64,000 bases of DNA from Reticulitermes speratus (GCA_021186555.1 JAJKFL010000003.1:28818908-28882907); one strand, 5' to 3'. Counted from the first letter of the stretch, positions 1 through 11,550 are shown. The notes: generated by a model not told the origin, from the sequence alone. A program made the numbers and translations.

Positions 1-208
1 CTTTGCCGTCTGGAGTAAAATCTCCTAAAAATTACAAGAAAGTATTACAGTTTTCCCTTGCTTGCTACTCCCCGCAGCGATTGGAGTTTCGGGTTAGTAG
101 ATTTGGGCTTGTCTCTCGCAAAATTGTTGCCGTTTTCTTGCTCTTCGCTTTCCCTTCCACTCTCAGAATATTGCTACCTGATGTTGAAGATAATGGGTTT
201 GTAAGGGT

Positions 209-808
209 TTATGGCTATGTAGTTGCTATCCAAAAATACAAAGATTAAGATATACAGAACTATAATTTTGCCTGTTGTTTTGTATGGATGTGAGACTTGG
301 TCTCTCACACTGAGGGAGGAACATAGGCTGAGGGTGTTCGAGAATAGGGTGCTGAGGAGGATATTTGGGCCTAAGAGGGACGGGATAACAGGGGAGTGGA
401 GAAGACTACATAACGAGGAACTTAATTATCTGTACTCATCATCAAATATTATTCGGGTGATCAAATCGAGAAGAATGAGGTGGGCGGGGCATGTAGCACG
501 TATGGGTGAGGGGAGAGGTGCATACAGGGTTTTGGTGGGGAGACCTGAGGGAAGGAGACCACTTGGAAGACCGAGGCGTAGATGGGAGGATAATATTAAA
601 ATGGATCTTCAAGAAGTGGGATGGGGGGGGGCCTGGACTGGATTGATATGGCTCAGGATAGGGACAGGTGGCGGGCTCTTGTGAGTGAGGTAATGAACCT
701 TCGGGTTCCATAAAACGCGGGGAATTTCTTGACTTGCTGACGACCTGTTAGCTTCTCAAGAAGGACTCTGCTCCATGGAGTTATGGAGTTAGTTATGGCT
801 ATGTAGTT
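209..808 (+). mobile_element. 5'-truncated LINE tail with 16-bp target site duplication
   Basis: This is the 3' end of a non-LTR retrotransposon ORF2. The open frame 223-684 reads LPVVLYGCETWSL, then [16 protein letters not shown] and [15 protein letters not shown], the post-RT C-terminal region seen in many insect LINEs. A frame change near 625-640 (a G run) moves the reading of the last part. The insert is bounded by a direct repeat TTATGGCTATGTAGTT at 209-224 and 793-808, so the inserted piece is 225-792. No RT catalytic motif is included. Related copies lie at about 33.1, 36.2 and 58.0 kb (plus) and 2.2, 34.5, 44.6, 49.5, 51.0 and 63.4 kb (minus). Family level beyond LINE is not assigned. 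Confidence 0.9.
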
Positions 809-959
809 TTCTCTGAATAGTGACCACCGCAACCGAAGAACCAAGAAGAATAACGGTGACATTCTGGGTCCTGAGTTCCTCCGGTCTGACACGCTGTTTG
901 ACGTGTTTAAACATGTTACACTATTCCTTTGTCAGTGGCGATTAGACGACAATTTGTAT

Positions 960-1340
960 TTACATTCGAAAAGGAAAATAGCATTACTTTTGCTGCATTG
1001 ATTTTAAGTATTTTTTTCTCTTGTATGTTATTTTGTCTTTAAGTCTTTGAATTAAGCGTAATGGGAAACCATTGTTTTTAGCCATACTCAATATGTTATT
1101 CATTTCTTGTTGTTTATTGGATTCTCTTATTGATAATATGTTAACTCTATTTATAAGATATTCATAGGCTGCCATTTTATGCTCCATGGGATGGTTGGAA
1201 GCAAAATGCATAGTTGTATCGATACTTGTTGGTTTTTTAAATGTCTCTATAGCTATGCTGTTGTCATTTCTATTAATTGTTAGGTCACGATAGTTAATTC
1301 GTCCACGCATTGAAGAAAACAGCATTTTGGTGTACATTTC
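960..1340 (-). pseudogene. Penelope-like element reverse transcriptase fragment
   Basis: The minus-strand frame 1337-984 contains YRDLTINRND, then FKKPTSIDTTMHFASNHP and EHKMAAYEYLINRV. This order (a short strand after the RT catalytic loop, then K/RPT..DTT.H..SNHP.EHK.AA..YL.NR) is the conserved thumb-side region of Penelope-like RTs. The catalytic YxDD part and the GIY-YIG domain are absent, so this is a fragment. It is one of several Penelope remains in the window. Confidence 0.75.
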
Positions 1341-1539
1341 ATAAATATTTTTCTTTTCATTTCAATACATTTCAGACAATTCTAATAATGCAAGCAACAT
1401 TTGTAAAACTCAATTATAATGGAATGATAATTCCCAAATAACTCTGCGTCCTTTCAGTTGAAAAGCATTGGTGTAGGACAGTGACTGACAACCACTTAGT
1501 TCTCTTCAGTGGCGTTCAGACTTTCACAACACCTTCTTA

Positions 1540-1805
1540 AGTTTGTTCCAGAGGTATTGTTTCTGACTCCTGTTTGAGGGGTGTTTGCTTCCAGTCCCCG
1601 CCGGGACACCATCTTAAGTGAAATTTTCTGCAGTTTTCCTCAATCCCTCCGGGCAAGAGCCGGGATATTACATTAAATTGGGCCATGACCTTTCCTTCCA
1701 AAGCCTACTTAATTTACGTAGTTGTTCATAGTCATCTAGTAATTCGGCGCTGTATAGCCTCAGTCAATGACAGCGTCGTTAAATAAACCATAACCAACAT
1801 GTTAG
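1540..1805 (+). mobile_element. SINE-like repeat ending in GTTAAATAAACCATAACC
   Basis: A short non-coding block with a degenerate B-box-like stretch near 1580-1600, a central segment around CGGGACACC, AGCCGGGATATTAC and GGGCCATGACC, and the tail GTTAAATAAACCATAACC at about 1778-1795. The body resembles the other SINEs here (8.5, 54.2 and 62.0 kb share the 'gccgggat...ggccatgacc' theme). No clear promoter A box is visible, so the tRNA origin is inferred from the relatives. Confidence 0.5.
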
Positions 1806-2149
1806 CTAAAATTTGGATGGGAGATTAGTTTTATACTAAGACACCGATTGCCTTTCTTTGTTTATGTGCCATTCAGACATGCGAGCTACTTTATATGCTA
1901 AGACAGGCCCACATGAAACCTGTCATGAAGAGGCATGACTAAGTATTTGACCCCTGCCGGGAACAAAGCGTTACACACCTTACGGACAGGATTTAGACAG
2001 TGACAAAAAGAACAATATGTAAGAACAGAGAACCTTTGAAACTGTTCGAACTTGGGAGCAGTACCGACATAAGTTTGTGGAGCAATAGTATGTCAATCTA
2101 CAAGATTAACTTCGTACTGCAGATTCTTTCTTCAGAAGTCGTTATTCCT

Positions 2150-2470
2150 TCAGTGGTCAAGAAATTGCCCCCAACTACCATAGAATCGGAAGGACCATTA
2201 GTACATTCACAAAAGCCTACCACTGCAACTGGTCCTTTGAGTTTTGAATCCAGCCCACACCCTCACAACGTACATACAAGCGCGGGAACGCGATCACGCA
2301 CGCACACAAGATGGATTGTGATATTATCCTTCCGTCTGTGCTTAGCACTCCAGAGAAGAAGGACTTAGTTACTGTATGGACCTCATCTCCTCGAAGGAGC
2401 TGCATGGCCCACCAGTTTCGTCTTCCGTGGTTTGATCACCCTTTGTACAGCGTACGCAATGCTATCATGC
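2150..2470 (-). mobile_element. decayed LINE tail, inverted
   Basis: Read on the minus strand, this matches the LINE tail at 225-792 in pieces: the segment near 2405-2460 corresponds to the GTGATCAAATC...GGGGCATGTAG part, and 2170-2215 to the 3' GAACCCGAAGGTTCATTACC part. There is an inserted GC-rich stretch around 2270-2310. No open frame survives. Confidence 0.6.
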
Positions 2471-2639
2471 AGTTTTCTCCATTCTCTTCTTATTTCTTCT
2501 GGACCATGTCAGGATGCCTGCTTGTAACGGATAAAATGCTGAGAAGACGAATGGGCACTCTTTGGATTGTGGTGAGTGCCATCAAAAGAGGTTAGTTGTA
2601 GTTAAGGCCGTTTATCTGTGCCTGGCCCATGCCTCATCA

Positions 2640-4700
2640 TTGCTCTGTCCTGGGTTAATGGTCACCCCAAGTACAAATCATATAGGCATGGATAACAACT
2701 GGACCAGTCTGTTGAAGAACTCCTGAACGCCTTCGGTGTTGATCTGTCCAATTGCGGAGGCCTTGGGGAACCTCAACATTTTCAAAATTATGTTTCGGAC
2801 TATAAAATTATTGTTTATGACGGTCTGAGTCCCGATAGACTCATTTTCAGTGGAAATTCCCTTTCGGAAAAGAAGTTATGTTTACTATATGATGCGGACA
2901 CGGTCACTACAATGTGATCACCAACATTAAGGCAGCTATGGCCAAGCGGTATGTATGTAACGCGCGTGACACCTTATATGACTATGCACATACGTGTGAC
3001 AAGGCTTGCTCCCTATGTGCAGCCAAACCACCCTGTACCACAAGTCAGTCTAGGTATTGTGCTACAGCAACAGGTCGTTTCTTAGTGACAAGTGTTTTCA
3101 AAATGATCTAACCGAGAGTGAAAATTAAGCCATTATGCCAGTGGAGACAAGTATGCCGAAATTGCAATTTAGTTATAATTTGAGATTCTAAGCACGAATG
3201 TTTTAAGAAATTTTTAAATTGTGTAACACAAACCAACCTTCAGGCCATCTTTGCTACTTGGCTCCACTCAAACCTAGCAAGCTTTCAGACATACCCATGT
3301 ACGTTGTCTTTGATACGGAGTGAATGCGAGGTCTTGAAAAGCGTGATGGTTTTTTCGAAAATATACCGAAACTTATATGTGATCAGCAAATGTGTTCAAA
3401 GTGTGAAGCCATTGAGGACATAAATATTGATTCCGAACTGTGCGGCAAGCGTGTCCACGTGTTCTGGAAGGACCCCATAGGAAAATTGATAGAGTATCTT
3501 CGGCTATCCAGACTATTCGCAGATAAGGTACATGTTATTTCACATAACTCTCGCGGATACGTTGCCCAGTTTTTGCTGAGACGGCTTCTTGAAATAAGAT
3601 GGATTCCGAAGTTGATAGTGGATGGTACCAAAATTCTTAGTATGTGTGTGGAACGTTTCTTTTTCGTTGATTCCCTTAATTTCATGCCAACGTCTTTGAA
3701 AAGTTTGCCCAAATCATTTGACCTCACCTGCAAGAAGGGTTACTACCCCCACTTCTTTAGCACGGCCGATAATTTGGACTTATCACGAACCCAAGTTTTA
3801 TGTGGCGGACTTCATGTCAGGTGTTGAGCGTTCCCAATTTTTGGAATGGCCAAAGGAGAAAAAGACAAAATTTTCCATAATAAGGAAGAGCTCTTGGCCT
3901 ACTGCATGGATAATGTCAATGTTCTGAGGCAGATATTCTGTGCTTTCGGAATTTGTTTTTAAAATTGGTGAAGATGGGCCTCTTTTGGCAGGCTACTACA
4001 ATATCATCCCTTTACAATAAGGTATTCCGATCCACGTTCTTGAAAACATATACTGTGGATCTTATCCCGAGAGGGGTATGGAATGGGAGACGAGGAACGA
4101 TATCACTCATGCCGGAAATGGCGGTAGGTTCGTTTAGACGGGGTACCAAATGTGAATGTTGATGGATATTGTGTAGAGACTAAGAAAGTCTTTGAATAAC
4201 CAGATTGTTTTTCGCACTGGTGTCCTTGTATGCCCAATCGACATAAACTCCTTGGCATGCGATGCCTTGCCGAGTCTGTATGAGGAAACAATGGCGCGGT
4301 TGCAAAAGTTCAGAGATGTTGTTACAAAGTTATTTCGATCTGTGGGTGCGAGATTAGAAAATCACTACGTGACAATCCTGAGCTAAAAAATGAACTCCGC
4401 TCTGACCCAAATATGAAAAACTCTCCCATTAATATTCGGAGCGCCTTGTACGGTGGTAGAACCGAAGCCACCAAGATGTGGTACAGGGTGAAGAGATCCA
4501 CTATGTTTACGTAATCAGACTGTACCTCTACATTTGTAAATATGGTAAGTTTCCTGTAAGTCACTCGAAAGTGTATATGGATGCTGACTGTCCCGCCGAC
4601 TGCTTGGTCAGCAAAGGGATCATAATCAGAGGCTTGTGTCTTCACACAGCAGGCGGTTTTGTTCTAGTGTTTCGGTGTTGTTATTGTTGCTTTGTCTTCT
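2640..4700 (+). pseudogene. Polinton/Maverick protein-primed DNA polymerase B remnant
   Basis: A decayed type-B DNA polymerase of the Polinton/Maverick class, which replicates the element by protein priming. The longest open stretch is 3324-3827. Just upstream, 3306-3320 reads VFDTE, an Exo I-type motif, immediately followed by a stop at 3321. The 3324 frame has CSKCEAIEDIN, FADKVHVISHNSRGY and SFDLTCKKGYYPHFF. Further frames carry an Exo III-like YCMDNVNVL near 3900-3925. Near 4498-4530 the polymerase motif A position reads VYVIRLYLY, so the usual D..SLYP residues are lost. Sequence related to the amino-terminal part begins around 2640. At least six stops or frame changes break it, and the palm motifs B and C are missing. 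No Polinton integrase, capsid or terminal repeats are visible. Confidence 0.85.
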
Positions 4701-4939
4701 TTTTGTGAAGAACCTATTACTTAAGTACAGATACTGTATAGCAGTGCTTTTGAAACGGTGGTACGCGGACGGTCGTCTTGTGCTACGCGAAGAAATTTAG
4801 AAATTATCATTTTTTTCAATAATTCAATTTTAGAAATGTTAATTGCATTATTTAAATTGTTTTAAATATGTTCAAATGTAAGGGAAACATTTATGAAGTG
4901 TATACCAAAATACTATTTCATTAATGTATTCAATTTATT

Positions 4940-5335
4940 ATACCGACTAAATGCACATTATTAATTATATATGATTGTTAAACACGTAGCTCCGACATGT
5001 TTCGGTACAAGCTTACCATCTTCAGGGAGCGCAATATGCCAGGTTTGAAACCAACTGCCAGTGATAAGCTATTATTTACAACGTTCCACAGTCTGTAGTA
5101 GGCTCCGTTGTTAATGTCATTTATGTATAAATGGCACAACTTGTACTGTTTTTAAAATCTTATGGTTAAAATGATTAAAACATTTCTTACATAATAAATA
5201 TGATTTATATAAATTAAAATAAAATAAATTAAAATTGTGTACAGTCTTTGTATATGGTTCATAAAACAAGCTAATAATGGGAAAAATGTGTCTGTGTCTG
5301 CATGTTCCATCCCTGAAATTACTTTATGATTTAAA
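4940..5335 (-). mobile_element. Penelope-like pLTR with hammerhead, minus orientation
   Basis: A non-coding segment carrying the hammerhead at 4989-5030 on the minus strand. The block 5230-5335 recurs in inverse orientation at about 10385-10485 (shared GAAATTACTTTATGATTTAAA region), which defines it as repetitive. It abuts a short perfect inverted repeat at 5336-5376 and then a second, different pLTR in plus orientation. Penelope-like elements are known to have pseudo-LTRs in direct or inverted arrangements, and this pair looks like the inverted kind. Confidence 0.6.
4989..5030 (-). ncRNA. hammerhead ribozyme, type I-like, core intact
   Basis: Minus strand: stem I GCUCC, core CUGAAGA, an extra U, stem II GGUA..UACC, GAAA, short stem III ACAUGU, cleavage base C, stem I' GGAGC. 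Both stem I halves pair over 5 bp. All invariant core residues (CUGANGA, GAAA, UH) are present. Stem III is a 6-nt palindrome, so cleavage would probably need dimer pairing, as described for Penelope-associated hammerheads. The extra U after the core is shared by every copy in this window. Confidence 0.7.
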
Positions 5336-5376
5336 TGTAAGCTTCGCCTGACGGCAGCCGTCAGGCGAAGCTTACA
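5336..5376. repeat. perfect 20-bp inverted repeat, 1-nt loop
   Basis: Arms 5336-5355 and 5357-5376 are exact reverse complements around a single A; the left arm is TGTAAGCTTCGCCTGACGGC. It sits exactly between the two divergent pLTRs, at the upstream end of the plus-oriented one. Confidence 0.95.
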
Positions 5377-5760
5377 GAACACGGCACAACAACACGCCAC
5401 AGATAAAGTCACCAGCCATTTGAGAAGGAAACAAGACCAGCTGCCAATAATTTTAAATAATTTTAAACGTTTTAACCAAAAAGGAAAACAAACGCTCTTA
5501 TATATTTTAACCACTGAAGCAGAAATGCTACATGTTTTTATAGTGAACATAGTTCATCTTATTTTAACATTGAATGTGAACCAACTATTATAGTGGATGT
5601 GTAGTCTGTGTTTATATACTTTGATCCCCCTGATGATGACTAATAAGTAGTCGAAACATATGTAGGGGTATATAAGACGACAAGGTGTAGTGCATATGTT
5701 GGTTAAAATAAAAGCTATCATATAAGACAGAATGCACGGTGAATATAATGTGAAATCATT
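5357..5760 (+). mobile_element. Penelope-like pLTR with hammerhead, plus orientation
   Basis: Non-coding segment with a hammerhead at 5625-5670. Its 3' end, ATGCACGGTGAATATAATGT near 5731-5750, matches in inverse orientation the 3' end of the Penelope element near 29640-29660. That supports one element family with this terminal sequence. Confidence 0.6.
5625..5670 (+). ncRNA. hammerhead ribozyme, type I-like, core intact
   Basis: Stem I CCCC (5626-5629), core CUGAUGA (5630-5636), extra U, stem II GACUA..UAGUC, GAAA (5653-5656), stem III ACAUAUGU (8-nt palindrome), cleavage base A at 5664, stem I' GGGG. Stem I is 4 bp. All invariant residues are present. Confidence 0.75.
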
Positions 5761-8539
5761 CTTTCTGTTTTTCTGCCAAGTAGCTTTTAGCCATGTATGA
5801 ATCCTCATATATGCATGTGCAACAATGCCATGCACTGATTATAAGGACCAGTTCTGTGGCTAGAAGACACTGCAGTCCACTTAGTCATATTTATACCAGT
5901 ACTGTAGACCCTCAAATGAATGAACTAAGGGGGGGGGGGGGGGGGGGAAGCGAATGGTCCAATAATGCCGATTGTCCAGTACTTCCGAAATTTGTATGTA
6001 TATGTAGCCTAAAAAGTCGCCAAAACAGTAATACAGTACTGCATCTTTAACACTAATGCATACACATAATACTGTACACAACTGTCCTGTTAGCACTACC
6101 ACTTTGTCTGGAAGCCATCGTTAATTGGAATTTAATAAGTTTTAGATAAATACAATAAATCCACGATGCAGGTTATGAAAAGAGCAATAAACTGCTACCT
6201 CCACGCGAGTGTCAGCAAAGACTGAGCACACGTCAGTGTCCGCCACATAGCGGCAGCTTTGCTAATTGACAGTCAAGATCACTAATTTCATATATGCCCA
6301 TTGTGGATGAAAATTTCGGAACCAACAGATTTTCTCCGTTATTTTCTAAATCTGTACATAAGAGGTCCGTTAATTCGAGGGGCTACAGTAACTGAAAACA
6401 CTGCACTCAATAAATGGACTGCTGTTTTGGTATTGCTGTACAAAAACTACAAAATGAAATACTTCTTCCACAACATCTATGATAAACAGTGTGTAAATTA
6501 GCTGGTTATTGAGAATGGTGCATAAAGTAAGCAATTTGGTGAAAAATGATTAATGAGCATCAGTATTTAAAATAATAGCCCTGTACTTGAACATATGAAG
6601 TAGTAAACTTGCAGTGATTAGTGATCTCTAATGTGTCAGAAGGACAGTGCAGTGTTTAAAATGCACAGGTACATTATGACGAAAAGTTTTGTATTATTAA
6701 TATTTCCATAATAAAAGTAATTACCATCATCCAATAAAAATGGATTAGGAAAATTTGAACTGCTTCAACTTTCACATCCAAAAATTAGTGAAACACATGC
6801 AATGACTCCTTAAAGAGAATCATTCTGTAAATTTCTTGATATGTTTCACTTTGGCCTTAAATTCATTACATTACATATTCACACATGTTCAAACTGAACT
6901 GAAAGAAGCAAGCCCATAAGTCAATATAAGGGGCAGGGGCAGCAAGCAGTCAAGTTTCTTCCACATACAAACTGTCCAAAACTAATGTCTGAATGGATCA
7001 TTCGATTAATCACTATGACAAATCTATATGGCTGTCAAAATAAACGTACATTACAACTTCAACAGGGAAGATTGTTGCCAGCTTAGTCCCACCTGGGAAA
7101 ACAAAGTGAAAGCAAGAAAGTGAACACCACAAACATATGAAGCTGTTGGATACTACTCAAACTGGATTAATCATCCCTGAGAAGGCTGTTTGATTCTCAT
7201 CAATCTGTATTTTCCTCACAAATTCTCAATTTTAATGTAGTTCAACACAGTATTAACATCCTGGATCTTATAAATTTGATTTTGTCTCAAAATGCTACAT
7301 TTCAAAAAATTATTGTATTCATCTTCAGGCATGGGACAGCTAATCTGAGGGATGGTAGAATTAGAAAGAGCTAATCTGAATCACTGAATACCAGATGCAA
7401 AGGTCACCAGTGTAACTATCCCAGCTTCACATGAAATCACGAATAACGAAATAATAACGAAAACGCTGTTCTTAAAACATTTTCAAAGTAATATGTCATT
7501 CTTTTTTACTAAGCACTTGCACAGTCATATGCTTTACAAAACCAGTATAGGCCATTTCTAGCAACACATGTCATATCACCATGGTAAAACAGTAAAACTG
7601 GACTTCTCAATCTTATGGAACATACTGGACCAAGTAGAGAAGAAGAAAGGCAACTAAAGGATGCTACTATTGAATATTATTCAAGGAAAAGTTACAACTG
7701 TCATCCAAAACTGTAAAATTTCTTTCACTAACATCTTACATTACAGCCCACTGTGAAAAACAGGAATACAAAATGATCTTACTGGTGGCACAATTAGGAA
7801 TAAAAATCCATGAAGCAACACACTGTTGTAATAGTTGGATATGCTATACTAAATTCCATTTAAGGGCTGATCACTGCATGCACAGCAGTACACTACATAC
7901 CTCACCACTGGAAGTGAGGCTTCAGTTTTTCACATTAGTTACGTTGAAACATGTAGGACAAATTGTTTCCAGTTATTAAGACTTAGCACTCATCACTTGT
8001 TGTCATATAAGACAGGAAATGGACCCACAGTCTGACACTTTCACTATATCATCCGTAAATCTTATTAAGGCTTCCACTAAGCACATATGCTTACTGATGC
8101 CAAAGACACTACAGGTATTTCTTTCGTTTTCATTATCTTCTGGTTTTGCGAGTACATGCTTTATCTGTATCTATAAACAACTAAGATTTCCACCATGCTC
8201 CATGAACTCATATAGCATAAGAAATTTGAGGTTTTTGTTATGGTGAAAATTTGGATTCTGGGTCATACCATGTAATCTGGTACATGGTACTCTTACAAAG
8301 ATTCAAATATGGCAAAGTGATTTCTGCCCACGTGGTCATGGCAACCAAACACAACCATACATAATAATTAAAACTTCATAGAGATGGTTGGTCGGGTGGT
8401 TAATAAAATGGGCCGTGGAATTTCAATGGTATCAGTCAGTACCTCAACATGTCCCATTGATATTCAAACATCTCATGTACACCCAAAATACAAACAAATA
8501 ACCACCTACCAGACTATGTAGTGTCATAACACAGAACAG
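5761..8539. other. no gene recognised; poly-G tract
   Basis: AT-rich sequence without a recognisable coding region, RNA gene or mobile element. A G homopolymer of about 18 lies at 5930-5947. Short open frames here are isolated and have no family features. The stretch lies downstream of Keap1 and is probably intergenic. Confidence 0.6.
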
Positions 8540-8800
8540 CATGATACACAGATGAGGTTGAAATAGTGATAACACCTTAGACTTGCATTCAGAAGTTCCT
8601 GGTTCAAATCTCAGTCACAACATTGGCTATCATGACTGAGGTTTTTCATGGTTTTCATCGGTCACTGCAGGCAAATTCAGGGCTAGTACTTTGATTAGGC
8701 TATCACCACTTCCTCCCACATCCTTATAATTCATCTTCATGAAACATCCTTCCATTAACACTATATAGTCTGAGAAATTTAACATCCTGTAAAATAAACC
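8540..8800 (+). mobile_element. tRNA-derived SINE, plus
   Basis: A B-box-like stretch GGTTCAAATCTC near 8601-8612 is followed by a body (CATGACTGAGGTTTTTCATGG, then GGTCACTGCAGGCAAATTCAGG) that recurs inverted at 54170-54330 and 61965-62110. The A-box half is weak. Body similarity plus the B box support a Pol III SINE. Confidence 0.65.
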
Positions 8801-9995
8801 ACAAAAAGTAACCATAATCCAAATTTTCTGGTACAAAGTTCCCATCTACATCCTCGTTGCTGTCTTGCTGATCACACCAATGTTTCTCAAACTGTAAATT
8901 GCTTTGGCCGTTATCACATCCCTAAAATTAACGAGGGCGGAAATATGCACTCCACTCTGAAGTATATACATCCCAGATGGATTATTGCAGATATAAATCT
9001 TAAGTGTTGCAGATACAAATCCACTATTGCAAAGCTAACCACACTGTTTATAGTCAAAAATTCCTTTCTTCTTACATTATGTTAAATAATTACCATTTAA
9101 AGGACTGTTTCCAGTAAAACTGTTGCACATTTGAGAATCCAGAGTTCAAGTGTCTGTGGAGCTTATGTAAAATGACAAGAGTGACTAAGAAATGTATAAG
9201 ATGTACAGCTGGTACCACTGCACTGCAACTAACTTTACCCTGGCAGCTCATTTTTATTCACCGCATTAGTGTAAATACATATAATTTTAAAATTTTAATG
9301 ATATCTAATACAACTGAGAACTAGTGTCACAATACTGCCAAACCACTACCACAGTAATGCCATACAGATCATAGTACTACTCACTACTGTTGCAGTGGTT
9401 CATTTAATTTCTGTACAAGACAGTTTTTAAAATAGTTGTCTCTCTTGTATATGGATGTTTGCACAACCTTCTGGACATCCTTCAGTATTTAGGACATAAG
9501 GCTAAACAATTTAGAGTAACTGGGATTTTATTAAAACTTATCACTATAAAACCAAACTTTACCCTAGGTTACAATCTTCCAGCATATGCTGTGAACTCAA
9601 GCAATCAACAGGAATGGCGCTGCCATGATAACTTGTTTATATCCAGTGGCCTGCTGAGTTGTTGGGATTGTACAAAATCTGCAGATATTATACCCTAGCA
9701 CATGTCGACTTGATTGTTCTGGATATGCTTGGATACGATTTAATAGAACCGGTCTATAAACATATCTTGTAGATTCCTGTTTTTAAGTGTATCTTCCAAC
9801 TGTTTATAAATTAATTCATATTTCATGCTAATTACTAACTACATTCAACACAACAAAATTATATCAGCACACAATACATCAAAACACAGGACTGTTCACT
9901 TATTGTGAACTACTGCACTTCTAGAATAGTGGGTAAATTTACTAGAATGTGGCTAAACTGGTCACTACATACTAATGCTTGAAAATTCACTGCTA
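8801..9995. other. nothing recognised
   Basis: AT-rich sequence with no coding, RNA or transposon signal that I can support. Confidence 0.5.
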
Positions 9996-9999
9996 CAGG

Positions 10000-10240
10000 A
10001 ACCAGGATAGCTCAGTCAGTATAGTGACTAGGCTACAGGGTGGATGACTGAGGAATTGTGGTTAGATCTCTGACAGGGGCAAGAGATTTATACCTTCTCC
10101 CAAGCCTCCAGTCCACCAATGGGGGCCACTCAGCTTCCTATTCAATGGGTAAGAAGGGCTTTTTTCCCTGGGCTAGAATGGCTGGGGTTATGCCCCAGCT
10201 GACTGCAAAACATGTACTTGTCCCAACGATGGCATTACAG
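10000..10240 (+). mobile_element. tRNA-derived SINE, plus
   Basis: A-box-like TAGCTCAGTCAG at about 10008-10019 and B-box-like GGTTAGATCTC at 10060-10070 are about 50 nt apart, as in tRNA-headed SINEs. The body follows with AAGCCTCCAGTCCACC and GGGTTATGCCCCAGCTGACTG. It is not a functional tRNA: no cloverleaf with anticodon arm is apparent and the unit continues for more than 150 nt. Confidence 0.7.
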
Positions 10241-10309
10241 TGGCTGTCAAATGAGTGGTCATACACCTACATTTGTGTTTCTTCTGTTACTTTATATTTT
10301 CAAATTATG

Positions 10310-10323
10310 TAGGGGGGGGGGGG
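10310..10323. repeat. poly-G tract
   Basis: A G homopolymer beginning near 10312 in otherwise AT-rich DNA. Confidence 0.9.
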
Positions 10324-10379
10324 ATTTAACAGAAAAATAGGTAACCTTTCATACTGACTCTTAAGGCCAAATGTCATTT

Positions 10380-10490
10380 AAATCATAAAGTAATTTCAGG
10401 GATGGAACATGCAGACAAAGACACATTTTTCCCATTATGTGCTTGTTTTATGAACCTTATACAAAGACTGTACACAAATGAGAAACAATC
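10380..10490 (+). mobile_element. Penelope-like pLTR fragment
   Basis: Inverse copy of 5230-5335: AAATCATAAAGTAATTTCAG, then GGGATGGAACATGCAGACA, then GCTTGTTTTATGAACC. The hammerhead part is not included. Confidence 0.7.
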
Positions 10491-10645
10491 GAAAATACCT
10501 TGTTATTTGTATTTAGATAGTAGTCAAGATGTTCATCTGTTTACTGGCACTCTGGAAGGCATTACACTCATGTGAACTGTCTGTCAACAGTATGGTTTAT
10601 ATCCCACCCAACCTTTTGGTGTAGAACATTATATATATATATGTA

Positions 10646-10820
10646 CAGTAAAACCCCGATTTAATGTTCCCGCATTTAGTGAAATTCCGGATTTAGTGAT
10701 GATTTTTTCATGTCCCGACAATAGCTCCATATAAACAAATAAACCTCCATTTAATGAAAACCTCGATTTAGTGAAATATATTCTAATCCCCCAGCAATTC
10801 ATTAAATAGGGGTTTTACTA
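10646..10820. mobile_element. 175-bp TA-flanked MITE (pogo/Tigger-like ends)
   Basis: Terminal inverted repeats CAGTAAAACCCCGATTTAATG (left) and, read inversely, TAGTAAAACCCCTATTTAATG (right) are bordered by TA on both sides (10644-10645, 10821-10822). Inside it repeats the theme (ATTTAGTGAAAT, CTCGATTTAGTG). It is too short to encode a protein. The CAGT(A/R)AAACC start resembles the Tigger copies at 24.3 and 26.0 kb, so it is probably mobilised by a pogo-type transposase. Confidence 0.8.
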
Positions 10821-11011
10821 TATATACATATATATATATATTGTTATACATATGTAACATGCAGTATGAGGCTCAAAATGCTGATCATTATACAATTATA
10901 TCTGCTCTTATGCAGCCCCCATTCAATTCTGGTCTTCTGCGGAAAACTATTAGGCATTAATATTCACTAATTCAACCAACGAATGCACTATTATAAATAA
11001 ATTTTTCACTA

Positions 11012-11056
11012 TACCCTACATATGTTTCGGTCTTAATTTGGCCATCATTAGGGGTA
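11012..11056 (-). ncRNA. hammerhead ribozyme, left arm, core mutated (G5A)
   Basis: Minus strand: stem I UACCC, core CUAAUGA instead of CUGANGA, extra U, stem II GG..CC, GAAA, stem III ACAUAUGU, cleavage base A, stem I' GGGUA. The G5 to A change hits an invariant catalytic residue, so this copy should be inactive. The partner at 13512-13556 keeps G5. Confidence 0.75.
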
Positions 11057-11257
11057 ACTTGCTATGTACACTTCACTTATCCCCGTCCATTTGGCACTGT
11101 TATTCAACTATTATTTTGTCAGTGTTACTATTTACACTGGAAGTCACAAGCACTGCACTTTTTGTAGTGTTTGTCTTTATTATCTATTGAGATCGTCGAT
11201 GTTATTAAAACTTGTTATTAAATTATTTAAATTACTAAAACTGTTAAAACCATTGGT

Positions 11258-11364
11258 TATGTTTATATTCGTACATGACCATAGAAACCTCCGAAAGGAG
11301 GCCCCCAATGCTCCGCGATTGGAGCGACATGGGGACTAACTAACTAACTAACTATGTTTATATT
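11258..11364 (+). mobile_element. 83-bp nested insertion with 12-bp target duplication and (CTAA)n tail
   Basis: TATGTTTATATT at 11258-11269 is repeated at 11353-11364. The insert 11270-11352 has two small hairpins (CCTCCGAAAGGAGG; GCTCCGCGATTGGAGC) and ends in CTAACTAACTAAC. The right arm of the palindrome lacks it, so it arrived after the palindrome formed. It looks like a SINE or 5'-truncated LINE 3' end. Confidence 0.8.
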
Positions 11365-11550
11365 GCAGTCCGTATTCTGTTGTAGTGTTGTCTCGTTGCA
11401 TAGGTGCGGATGACGGTCCTGAGTTTTTTTTACGGTGTATGACTTGCTTTCTTGTTCGAAGTATATTCTAGTACAGCTATTGTTGTATGATGCTGCGTTG
11501 CCGATATCTATTGTAATCGTTGATGTTGTCGAAACCCGTTGTTGAACAGT

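Noticed and set aside
3-208. Short open frame at the window start as a gene
   Set aside because: No family features, no splice context and it overlaps the LINE target site.
442-711. Minus-strand proline-rich frame ([17 protein letters not shown])
   Set aside because: It is the antisense reading of the LINE tail; the same pattern recurs wherever that LINE lies.
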